Of a stretch of 64,000 bases of DNA, positions 1 to 10,973 are shown piece after piece. Both the position numbers and the translations under genes were made by a program. The first letter of the stretch is position 1. Every line of letters begins with the position of its first letter. The DNA is from Gelatoporia subvermispora B. Taxonomy: Eukaryota > Basidiomycota > Agaricomycetes > Polyporales > Gelatoporiaceae. Location of the stretch: contig KB445797.1 in assembly GCA_000320605.2 (NCBI GenBank), forward strand, positions 1,725,570 through 1,789,569, given 5' to 3'. Below the pieces are notes generated by a model. The model saw nothing but the letters and a program-made list of their open reading frames with translations, was not told the origin of the DNA and did no database searches.

Positions 1-899
1 TCTTTCCTATCGCTTGTACATCCTTTCTTACCCTTTATGTAACTCGCAAGGGTTTAACCCGGACTGTAGTCGTTAGTTGTAGGCAGCTGGTCCTGTAATT
101 GCAACCTCTTCGACGCCGTTTGCCACTTTGTACCATCCTTGGCGTGACTTGCGTGTGATTACAAGAGCCTCGCCGAGCTTGCCATGACTTCGCGTGTGCT
201 TGCGGAAGCCTTGCTGAGACTTGCGAACCAGTTCATGTGCTCCTTAGCATAGATTCGGACGGCTTTGAGCACTTGAGTGGGAATATAAGTACATTGAAAG
301 TGTGCTTCAATTTGGACTAGAAGCTATTTTAAGGGTTTCTAAGGGTTTGCAAGCCACTATGCAGAGCTTCTATTGCGAGAAACAAGTGCGCCGTCAAGAT
401 GACTGCAAGCACCCAAGTACTATCAAGACGCCGAATCTCCTTATCGTACTTGGGCATACTTGGGCACTTGGCTGTACTTTAAGCGCTCAAATAAGCGATC
501 TCAAGTCGCTCGAAGGAAATAAAGCAAATGTAATAACTGAAAGTAAACCGTGGGATTTGCTGATGATAGCGAGCGCGCGTTTATACCTCGTTCGAGTCTC
601 TCGCCTACAAGGCTTATGGAAGCCGTCTAGGGCCGCCCGAAGCCTGGCTTTGGATGGATACGTTGTCCGCAGGCAGTAGGCGGGCATAGTGCCCGACAAG
701 TAGGTGACCTTGAACGAGGTGATTGGGCAGCTGTGCATTTTACATATGTGTGCGACTGCAAGCAGCGCTAAGCCCAGTTTCTCTTCCAAGTACGTAAAGG
801 TGGTCTATAGCCGGCTCAGTCGTGTACTCAAGATGTCGTATCTGTTACAGTCGTACTTGAGTGCAGCGCCCTCGTTCTCCAGCCCTCATATCCTTCTCT
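1..899. other. Left-edge intergenic region
   Basis: No convincing gene. Short open frames here have no domain, no splice signals and no codon bias. An imperfect direct repeat of about 43 bp (roughly 138-180 and 179-224) and short runs built on ACTTGGGC (about 445-472) are the only structure seen. The last 150 bp presumably include the promoter of the BTB gene that follows. Confidence 0.5.
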
Positions 900-1838
900 A
901 TGTCGTCTACTTGTTCTGGCGCGAGTGACGATGAGACGCATATCCTTACTCCACCATTCGACTCCGACGACGCCGATGTGATCATTCGATCCTCCGACCA
1001 GGTCGACTTTCCCGTTCACAGATTCTTGCTGTTTCGAGCCTCAAACATTATCGACGCCGCGCTCCCCCTACCGCAGCCCAAGTCTGAACCATCCGACGTT
1101 GCGCAAGGACTCCCCGTGGTAACATTAGCTGAGGATCGGCGGACTCTCGAAATCATGTTGCGACTGTGCTATCCCATAGACGTCGTCCTTCCTTCCGACT
1201 TCATCGAGTGCGCGCAGTCTGTCGTAGAAGCTATCCGAAAGTATGCTCTGACCAGCGCGATGCTACGTCTCGAAAGCCGCATGAGCGAGATGGTCATCAG
1301 TTCTTCGGAACCACTGCGCTTTTACGCTCTGGCATGTTCATACGGGCTCGAAGACCTCGCGAGGAAGGCATCGAGGAGGTTCCTGAAGCACAATGCATTG
1401 GGCAATCCCTATTCCTCGACATTGAAGTGTATGACGGGCGGCGCCTACCATCGACTACTACAGTACCATTGGACATGCAGTCGGGCTGCCTGTGCAGTCG
1501 TTAATGAGGACAATGTCATTGCGTGGGCTCGATCTCCGAATTGGTCTTCCTCTATCCTCTTCCACGTCCACAATGGCTGCACTGCGGCGAGATGGGAGCA
1601 AGTAGGGGGTTTAGCAATACGTGACGTCGTCAGGTACTACTTGCGCAGCGTCCGTGACGTTGTTGCCTCAGCACCAGAAGCTGTCAACACGTTCAACCCA
1701 GCGTCACTCCAAGAGGTCTTGCGTTTAGTGAGCTCATGTGCTTATTGTGCGTCGGCGATCCACGACGAGATGACGAAGTTCATTCTAATGCTTAAATCGG
1801 AGATGAACAAGAGCATCCAACAAGTAAGCTATCAGTGA
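900..1838 (+). CDS. BTB/POZ domain protein (copy 1 of 3)
   Basis: Single-exon gene of 312 aa. The ATG at 900 is preferred because it gives the family's usual short acidic N-terminus before the BTB core; the frame is open further 5' but has no ATG there. Residues ~20-50 read DADVIIRSSDQVDFPVHRFLL, the first strand and helix of a BTB fold. Next come a proline-rich loop (LPLPQPKSEPSD), LEIMLRLCYP, the helix around EAIRKYALTSAMLRLES, RFYALACSYGLEDLARKA and TGGAYHRLLQYH. The same blocks recur in the genes at 20.9-21.9 kb and 43.3-44.2 kb, so these are one expanded basidiomycete family. BTB folds mediate protein-protein contacts, often as Cullin-3 adaptors, but no MATH, Kelch or zinc-finger partner domain is visible. 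The target is unknown. Confidence 0.85.
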   Translation: MSSTCSGASDDETHILTPPFDSDDADVIIRSSDQVDFPVHRFLLFRASNIIDAALPLPQPKSEPSDVAQGLPVVTLAEDRRTLEIMLRLCYPIDVVLPSDFIECAQSVVEAIRKYALTSAMLRLESRMSEMVISSSEPLRFYALACSYGLEDLARKASRRFLKHNALGNPYSSTLKCMTGGAYHRLLQYHWTCSRAACAVVNEDNVIAWARSPNWSSSILFHVHNGCTAARWEQVGGLAIRDVVRYYLRSVRDVVASAPEAVNTFNPASLQEVLRLVSSCAYCASAIHDEMTKFILMLKSEMNKSIQQVSYQ

Positions 1839-2583
1839 CTATCACATTCGGTGACTAAGAAGGACTGACGACACTTTTGTTACTACAGGTCTCTCTGGTG
1901 TTTGAACAACAATCATGACGACGGAGACGCCGCGTAGTTGATGATGGTGGGCTCGTGTCATCTATTCTAGATCGAATCCTGGCGAGACTGATCGGTCCAC
2001 TTGTCATGTAGCTTTGCCCAATACTATCGATACGCTCACAATCATCGCCGGTCACACGTGCTCGTTCGGCACGTCTTCAACGCATTCTTGTCTCTCTGCT
2101 TTTTACGTCGTGCTCCTTCCAAGTCGCGCGGCATGTTCGGATGGAGATTTGCGCTGATAACGCAGCAAAACTCACCTAGGTCGTTCGCAATGAACTGTCT
2201 CTACACTACTCTAATTGCACCGTCATTCATATTTGTCTATCATGGGAGTGATCAAGATACAGGTTCTTGTGCCTGACGCTATGCATGATGTGGATACTTT
2301 ACATTCCAACCTCTCCATATCTGACCCATACAATGACCAGCGATACTATCGTTCACACAAGTCGGCATATCTTAATTTAATTGATCGGTTGCACCTAATC
2401 AGCGGAATGATTCTGGAATTTCCATGAACTCATCGACGGCTCGTACTACAAGGGGCGGTCCAGATGGAGACCTTGACGTAGTTCCAAGTATAGTTCTATC
2501 AAACAGAAATCTCCCTTCGGCATGTACGTGCCACAAATCCCCCTGTAGTCGAAAGAGCTCAGTGGTCGGTGGAATTGAGAGCA
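1839..2583. other. Intergenic, between BTB gene and laccase 3' end
   Basis: The genes on each side converge here, so this should contain two 3' UTRs. No further gene, repeat or clear terminator element was seen. Confidence 0.5.
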
Positions 2584-4780
2584 TCATATATAGGACACAA
2601 CTGGTCCCAGGCAGCTAGAGGCAATCAATGTGAGCGCTTGATCAGCGATTAGCGAAAGGGGTGTACCAGGAGGCTGGTCAACTTTGGCAATATCCGGGGC
2701 ATCCTCGGCAAGTACGATGGCGAGGCCCGCAGCAAGATGCCAGTCAATGTGGCAGTGAAGGAACCATGGGCCAGGATTGTTCGTCTAAAGGTTGTCAGTT
2801 CGAGCACTAAACATAAGCGGGAGTACAAAGTAACCACGCGTACCACGAAACGAATGGTGACATTGTCAGTCGAGTTCGTCCCAAGGCTAACGGTGTCGCG
2901 TTGAACGGGATTATTGTAGTTGTATCCCTCCTGACCTGCACTCTTTATCACCGAAAATGTGTGCTTCGAACCATTATAGATTAGAAGTGTCGGTATTGAA
3001 CACGTTAGTGCGCTACTCACGCCGTGCAAGTGGAATGGGTGCGGAGCACCAGCGAGCCCCCCGCCAAGCATCGAGATTTGGATACTTGAGTTTGCAGGCA
3101 GATTGTAGACGCTTCCAGGCGGCAACAACTGATTCGCATTCGTTGTTCCGCTGAGGATCTGCAGAAGGACAGGCATGGTTGGTGGGATGAATGTTGCACC
3201 ATTGATACTGAAGTTCGTCCCGTCCTAAGCAGTTTGAGATTCTACGCAGTATCATCATAACAAAGATAGCTCACGAAACCCATGTTGAGGTTCAGAGCAT
3301 AGTCCACTGCTCCCGGGTCTTGGCTGGGGAGACCCGGCTAGCAGGTTAGTGTTAGTCAGTGCAAAAAGCCGGGATATGGGTATGGACTCACGGCAGTCGG
3401 ATTTGTCAGCGGGCGTAGCGCGGTTTCCAGTAACGGGTTCTCATATGTCGGAGACGTGGTGGGCTCCGAGTCGGAGGCTCCCACATACCGCAGAATCGCA
3501 GAATTTATCCCGTTGCTGTAACCGATGTTACCGAGATCCGGGTTGGCACGGATCCAGTAGTTATCGACGTCTTGCGTGGCATTGAGCTGGGGGCTGACTG
3601 CTCAGCTGTGCCATCGAGGATCATTCAAAGTTACGTACAATGAATGAATATCTCTGGGCCGCAAAGATCTGGAGCGAGTCGACCGTCAAGGGTTCGGTAG
3701 GAACTCCGTCTGCCTCTATGATTGTCATACTGTGGCCATCGATCGTGAAGTTGTAGTTTGGGTCGCAGGAGATAGAGACTAAACGGAAGCGATACCTGCG
3801 ATGGAAGTTGAGTGATCGCTGTGTCTAGTATCAAAACCTGGACCACATACCGCTTTCCAGATTCAACGGTAATAACCGTGAGATTGCCCGTGGTAGTACC
3901 GTTCGGTGCATTCCAGCGGCCAAGTCCATTGATCAAGGTCGAGTCTGCTCCCATCCTGTCAAAGGATATACGTAAGTATCGGGACCCAACCTGAAGAAAT
4001 TGACTAACGGGAACCTGGGACCAAGCATCGCTGCCGTGTGGTACCAGTCGGCCAATGTAATGATCGTACTCTCTGAGAATATCATTGGATTAGCGGACAG
4101 CCATTATTTTGCTACGCTGCGTACCGTCGTCAACGTCGTACATGTCTGAATAAGGATCATTTGGGTCATATATCACCAGCGGGCCGCGCAAACCATCGCA
4201 ATATTGCGTAGCAAGATGACTGTGATACCAGTACGTTCCTAGATGATTGATGAGACCTTTATAAATGCAGCGAGCATGATTTAAAGCCGTACCAGCCTGG
4301 TTGTTTACTGTAAATTCGTACAAGAAGGAGTCACCAGAGGCGATAGGGCACTGAGTCACAAAAGCGGGGCCGTCTGCCCATGCAGTGCCTTGTTGAAATA
4401 TACCGTGCCAATGCTTGATACGTCCAAGTTATGAGCTAACCCGTGAGTCCTTCTGACGTATGACGAACGTACGATTGAAGTAGTTTTCAACATCGTCTCA
4501 TTGGTGAGCTGATCGATGACGTTGATCTGGAACGTATCTCCCTGAAAATTGAACTCGTAAATATTAGGAATACTTGAGATCAGGCGGTAGCGCGGACCTT
4601 GTTGCCCTGGATGAGAGGCCCAGGAAATGTGCCATTGGCAAGTACAGCGGCACGTGCATAGCCATCTGGGGCAATGGTAGCATCTACGATGGGCAAATTA
4701 GCCACAGGGCCAATCTGAGCTAACGCTCCCATCGAGAAACAGAGTGTGGTCAAAACGAGGAGCGATCGCAAAAGTGCCAT
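2584..4780 (-). CDS. Laccase (secreted multicopper oxidase)
   Basis: Extracellular copper oxidase that oxidises phenols and reduces O2 to water. I read about 520 aa over many short exons. Exon 1 (4780-4598) encodes a signal peptide ([21 protein letters not shown]) and a mature start near [13 protein letters not shown]. All four copper signatures are present: L1 [17 protein letters not shown]2 [18 protein letters not shown] (just after an intron), L3 [10 protein letters not shown] (intron directly after) and L4 [15 protein letters not shown]. The T1 Cys and the three His pairs are therefore intact. The residue at the axial T1 position is Leu. Blocks such as [28 protein letters not shown] and GINSAILRY match basidiomycete laccases. 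The stop is the TGA at 2584-2586 after a C-terminus ending [10 protein letters not shown]. It appears functional; exact exon borders in the middle were not all fixed. Confidence 0.95.
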
Positions 4781-4855
4781 TATAGCGGGGTCGAAGGATG
4801 CAAGAGCCCAAGACTCAGGGGACTTGAGATGTGGATGAACTTCGCATTATGAGAG

Positions 4856-4864
4856 TATTATATA
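4856..4864 (-). promoter_or_regulatory. TATA box of the laccase gene
   Basis: On the minus strand the sequence reads AGTATATAATAC. It lies 76-84 bp upstream of the laccase ATG, a normal spacing for a highly inducible fungal gene. No metal- or xenobiotic-response element was verified. Confidence 0.6.
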
Positions 4865-7800
4865 CTCTTCAGTGGAGCGTCTCGCGCATGCCTTCACAGC
4901 TACGAGAAAATGGCATGAGCATTGCCCGGTGGAGACGTGCATCAGCTCACTCACTTCCGTAATTGTCTCGTTCAGAGGACATTGATGATCCCGCAGCGGA
5001 TTGTTACGTACGTAAATTGGGCGTTCACTCAATGGCTACGCCGAGTTGCAGACCGGCCCCAGGTCCTCGCTTTTTCCTCCAGATACCGGCTCGCGGACAG
5101 CCTCTGGCACAGAGCAAAACCCTTTCGACTCAGAAGCAATTTCGCGCGACGATCGCAGATGATGGCTGAACCAGCTGCGGGGTCGGCCGCCCATCACAGA
5201 CACTGCGTGTAATATGCGAGGGCGCTGAAACACAGCACAGCGCCGCCAGCAGTGTACATTCAGTCTCAAATGTTGCAGCTAGCCTTATCTATGCAGTCGT
5301 TGGAGTGACTTCAGATGAAGGCGCTACCAAAGGTATCAGAATGCGGTTATAGTCATATGAGCGGCAGCAGTATGTCACGGGACAAGACGGTCTTTCCAGT
5401 GACATTCCAAACCTGCTATATCTCGGAATATCTTCCACAAATCCTATAAAAAGTTCTTATTCAGTAAGAATGCCGTATTGAGCCACTCACCATGCAAGTG
5501 ATGAATACGGCTACACTTTGTACTGTGTTCCTTTGGTTGGACTACCGTGGGTCCGTGAGTCACCCCACAGCGCCGGAGACGGCCCTGATTCACAGAAGGA
5601 AGAAGGCAATGACCCATAATTTCGCATTACACTCAATATCTGCCCGTGTGAATTCACATGAAACTGGAATGCAGCATGCACTTCGGACATAGCGTATGTT
5701 TGTGGAAGAGCGGTGACTTGCCAAAAGCAGATTCGCACGACACGCAAGCGGGCGCCAACGGGCGCCCATGTCTTGATCTCGACCAGCATCTCGGGCACAA
5801 TATTCTGTCGACATCACCTCAAGCGCATATCAGAAAGCCGAACCGGTACCGGGGCCGAGGCATATTCGCTGTACTCGAAATGCACCATTCTAGAACGATG
5901 TTTGGGCGCACACCAACTATCCCACTGACCTCCACGGTTCTCATGTGACCATGCGGTGCCCGTCTGAAGGGTACCCACAGCATCTCATCACCCACGATTT
6001 GCCTGATGCGCGTCTTCAATACAACGTCGGGATCACATGTCATTGCGCCGCCTGTGTTGCATGTTGGAGTGTCGACCCTCAGCAACGTTGCCATGGACCA
6101 GATCAGGTGTTGACAAGCATGCACGGTATGTCGGACCTCTCGAGTCTCGAGGTGTCGTCCCTGATTCGAGGCCAACGGAAGAAACGCCAGCTGAAACTGT
6201 TCACCCCCTGCCGTTCTGCAGTAATATTCTGAATGCTACAGCACACCGCGCCCTTTGTTCAGTCCATACCGGCGGCCGGTACGTAAAACGCCTCATCCCA
6301 GTCGCCCAGCCTTGCCCTGGTAGTGTCCCTTATCGCACACGCACCCGAGCAACATTGCCATGCCGTTATTTCGTATCGAAAATAGCTCAACCCCAGGGGT
6401 ATCAATATTGATTGCTCCCCGCCCGAGGCGGGGGCCGACGGCGGCCACCTCGGCGCTCAGCGTTCAATATGAATTCTCCAGCGGTATGTTGGTCGAAAGC
6501 CTCACAGACCCTGATTAGGAGACCGCCCACGTCTGTTCATCAGACTTAGGAACGACGGGCCTCCGTCGTCGGCATATGTGGGTCGTACATCAGCGACTAT
6601 GCCGCAGACTTGAATTGCTTGCTCATCCTGCGTCCGGATGCAATTTGCGGTGGCCGTTGGGGCTCGCGCGATGCCTCGGTTTTCGATATATGATGACTAG
6701 TACTCTGATGATGAGGTTATACATGGTTGCACAGAGCAAATGTGCTGACGTGGATGATGTGCATTGCCGATGGTGTCGAGGATCCGGTTGGCTCTAGAGT
6801 TCAGGGTTGCTTCGTCAGCTCATTGTGCGAGCCGCACCTCGTACATCTTGAGGACGGCAGGCTGAGCTCTACGCTCTTCTTTTGGCGACTTATAAGCTTC
6901 TCGCTTACGTCTGCTCTCTGGACTTGCATTCCAGTGATTATCATTTGCAGAGTCTACACACTCGCATTTTGCAAGAATCACTTGTCGTCAAATTGACGGA
7001 CACCCATAAGCGTCTGATCTTATGTCGTATTCGTTCCTTTGGTACTTGATCAGTCTCAAATAGAGTACTGATATCCACAGGTAAGTGCAGTTCCTGTGTT
7101 ACCGACCCATAGCTGATAGTATTGTAGTGACATTGCGGTTAAGCCTATGTACCCGTCCATCGGCACGTCTCTTCCCGCCCTGCGGCGAATTTTTGATTAG
7201 ACCTCGATACATCCTAACGGACAATTTGCTGCATTGCTCGAGCCGTGCAGAGGGCGGCTTTCGCGATGCCGCTTTCCGCTGCGGCAGCCATCGCGTCCCC
7301 TTCACCGCTTCACTCTCAACAATGACATCAGAGCCCGTCGCGTCGAGGAGCCGTCGGGTATCAATCGTCGACACTAATCTGATACCGTCCGCAAAGTGTT
7401 GGTGCGCGTTTTACTCGCGCATCCGTGGATCGCTCCGCTGTCTCACGCGTTGTATCCAGTCTCCAGGACACTGTGCGTGTGCACGGCTTGCAGTCAGAAG
7501 ATCGCCAAGGATGCTTGCCCAGGAATAATTATACCCATTTCAGGAATGATAGCGAAGTACAAGTAGCGCGTCGCATCGTTTCACTTTCATTTGCTGCAAA
7601 TGCATTCCGCGCGATGACCTAGCCGCCACAGGGGCAGGGCCCGGCCAGAAGCTCGCGAGCTCGTCAGACGAGCTTCTCAACAAGGCATCGGCTCCCCAAT
7701 GCATCACGACACTACAACCCCAGTGCTTCGAAGCTTCGAATTTCACGCAGAGCCTGCTCCATCGAGACGATCTCTTCGCCCACGCTGCGTGCCGACCGAG

Positions 7801-7990
7801 AAGTCGGTGCGTCGCCCTTCGGGCTGCAGCGACCCGCGAGCGTCGCGATCTCGCCAATCTCGCGCGGCCCACGTGCCGGTGCTTGCCCCTTCTCGTCGCC
7901 CTCCGCGCCGTGCCCGTCCTGCCGTGCCCTGCCGCGTCGCCCTCCGTGTCCGCAGCGCGACTTCATGCACGCAGTGCAATCGCCCGTCCA

Positions 7991-8018
7991 TCGCTCAATC
8001 GCTCAATCGCTCAATCGC
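7991..8018 (+). repeat. Short tandem repeat, unit TCGCTCAA
   Basis: Three exact 8-bp copies (7991-8014) followed by half a copy. No gene overlaps it. Confidence 0.9.
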
Positions 8019-10751
8019 GCATCGTTGGTGCCATCAGATAAGCGAAAGCACCACCAGTGCTTCATGTCGACGTCCGATCCACGATGCACGAGGATGCACG
8101 GTGTTCGATGGTTTACGTTCGGCGTTCCACACACTCCGCGGTGCTCAGCTCGTTCCGATCCAGGGCGCGTAGCTCCCGGGCACTGGGCACCGAACAGGCC
8201 GTTCTCCTTCCCAGCGTGCCCGCCCTGGGATCTCTCCGCGCTCCTTCACATTGCGCGTGCCCTCCGCTGCGGCCGCGTGAGCGCAATTGCGCTGAGGTCA
8301 TAATGCGGAGTCGATCGCGCACGGCGGGGACGGGCGAGCATTCACCCTCCCCAACCTGCGCCCCGTGCCCTCGCCGCCGGGCACACCCGGCGGCATGACC
8401 GGCGCTGTGTGTTGTGCGTTGTGAGGAACGACCTGGAATGCAATGGTGCGCCGCAAACGGAGGGCTGACGACTGGGGGTGCGCGGCCAGCTGACTGCTCA
8501 TGGCGCTCCCATGCGAGGGCTCGGCGACGACGGGGTGGGCCATTGCTGGGCTGCCAGCCAAGGCGCACGACGAGTGAAGGGCGCGTGCGCGCGTCGCGCT
8601 GGAGGTGCGACGCTGCGCTGCGACACGATCGCCTCGATCGCGGTCGTGCGGCCGGGTCAACCTGATATGTCCATTTCCAGTATTCGCGCACATCGATCGC
8701 AGCGTGGCCGCGCGCCGTTGGCCCTCGCCGATGTCACTGGGCAGGCGACCTTGAAACTTGGGCACTGGACAGCGAGGGCGTGTTTCGGCGCAGCTCCACG
8801 CACGCCCGCTGCGACTGCCCAGCTCGCAGCTGACGTGGCCGCCTCTTGCGCCGAGTGAGTCAGTGACCTCCGCGTGCCCTCATCGTAGTGCCCTCAAACG
8901 ACCTTAAATCTTTTTCTGAGCTTCTGCGCTTCTGGAATTCTGCTCCATTTGTTCGACACAGCCTCCTGCGTGAGTCCCACATGTGCACCACGTCTGGAGA
9001 ATTTTCCGCAGCGGTGCCAACGACTCACCGTGCAGGTGGCTCGCCGTCACGCGGCGTCACTCGGCGCAGACGCGCGCTTACACACGGCAGGTGCTGCGGA
9101 TATCCCGATTTGGGTCCGAACGCTTGGCGCCGACACGGTTTCGGGCCCGAATGCGGGCGTCTGGTATGTAATAGACGCACGGTATGCTTTGCAGGCGCCT
9201 GAGCAAGAAGCAGCGGAAACAAATTTTCGAGGCCCGCCGGGACGATGCGTGGGAGCGCCGATGGGGAGGGCAGATCTGGGACCGCGCGGATCTGCGGGGG
9301 GACCTGCGAGGGGTCTCGATCCGGCAGCCGGCCGTACCACTGCCGGTCCTCGATTTTTGACTTTCGCTGCCCTGTCCTGCACGCCTGGGCCCAGGCACGC
9401 CCACGCAAGCTGTGGCCGGCGACGTGTGCATGCACACCGACACGCACGTCTGGGATGTACTCGTCCTGGCTGACGGGGCGCTGCAGGGTCCGCAGCCGCG
9501 CATGAGCACGCGGTCGTGCAGCTGCAGTACGGTGGGAGCATGTGCGCATGCGGTGCGCGCGACAGGTGCGGCCGCGAGGCACGGAGCGAGCCCGCGGGCG
9601 GGGTGCGGCCCAGTGCCCTCGCAGCGCCCGGGCGCCCCTCGAACAAGGCCGCCACCGCCCCGACATCTCGCGGGGCCCCCGCCGGGCTCGAACGCGGCCA
9701 TCGCTGCACTGCATTCCTCAGCATCGGAAATTTTCGTGCGCCATCTGCGCGCGTCCGTGGAAGGCTTCCATGCAGCGTGCATGTGCACGCAGGGGGGCCG
9801 CCGCCCGTGGTGCGTCACCCATCCACTACTGCTTACTGGTGCCGCGTCCTAGTGCTCCTACCACGCCAAACAGATGCACGCAGCTCCCACAGCCGCGCCT
9901 GCCGCGCACACAAGCAGCTGTAGCGTGCGTGCATCGCCAAACCGGCCCGTACACAGGTTTCGTACATACTTCCCCTCGTACTTGACGCGAAGCGCACGAA
10001 CCACTCCAGCGACCGGCGTGCTCATGTAAGCGCAGATCGACGCAGATTGCGCAGGCGTGACACCCGAGGAATTCGACAGGAAAATAAATCCTCTACGTAA
10101 CGGGCCCGCGGAGGCACAACACGCCATCCGGGGTCCTCCCCCCTGGCCGTTCCTTCTCTTGCGCTGCTTCTCCGGGCCCGAAAGCGCGACGTGAAAGGAG
10201 TGGGCGCTTGTGCGCCCGACGGCCTAGCTATATCGGGCAACGGCGCGATCGGCGCTAGTGAATTTATTTTGGTGAATTGAGAAAATTGAGCGCAATTTGT
10301 GGCGGTCGTGAAGGCAGAGGGGATGGGGGAGAAGGGAATTCGGAATTGGGCGTGAGAGGAAATCGCGCCAGGCCGGTGTACGCCGTGCGTCGTGCGCGAT
10401 GCATTGTGGCCCCTCTCAGTCCTCCCGAAGGGGGTCATGACACCAGACGGCGCGAGCTGGAATGCACGATGTTGACGACGGGGATGCACGCGCACATAGA
10501 GCACACATGAGTGCCGCGCGCGCGGGCATACCATTCACGCGCAGGGCGCAACGTCTGGTCGTCACGCAGCAGCCAGCAGCGCGACGCCCCGCACCCGTGC
10601 CGGACGCGCCGCTTCCGAGCCCCACCTCATCCCGCACCCGCGTCCGCATCCGCACCTGCTCAGCATATCGTGCGAAGCCGGGACGTCGGGCGGGTTCGTG
10701 CATTTCTGGGCTAGTGTGGGGCGGGTCGGGACGACTCGCGATTGTCTGCGC

Positions 10752-10780
10752 GGGGGCGAGTGGGCGAGTGGGGGGTGGGG
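10752..10780 (+). other. Canonical G-quadruplex motif
   Basis: Four G-runs of at least three, separated by loops CGAGT, CGAGT and T, fit the G3+N1-7 rule on the plus strand. It sits inside a longer G-rich plus-strand tract from about 10.69 to 11.06 kb. Confidence 0.7.
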
Positions 10781-10953
10781 TGCGGCCGACGGGCCCGACG
10801 GGCGTCGGGCGAGTCAGCGTCGGGCGGGCGGGCGTTAGTGTGTTGGGGCGGGGATTGGACTGTGCGGTGGGCGATGGGATCGGTGATTAGTGCTCGGTGG
10901 GTGACAGAGCTGGACGGGAGGGGACGGGTGCGAGGGGAGCGGATGGGATGTAC

Positions 10954-10973
10954 TGTGCTGTGCTGTGCTGTGC
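10954..10973 (+). repeat. Short tandem repeat, unit TGTGC x4
   Basis: Four exact 5-bp copies inside the G-skewed tract. Confidence 0.9.

Noticed and set aside
8113..9818. Several long overlapping open frames on both strands
   Set aside because: They conflict with each other, are Arg/Ala/Pro-rich and have no domains; high GC removes stop codons by chance.
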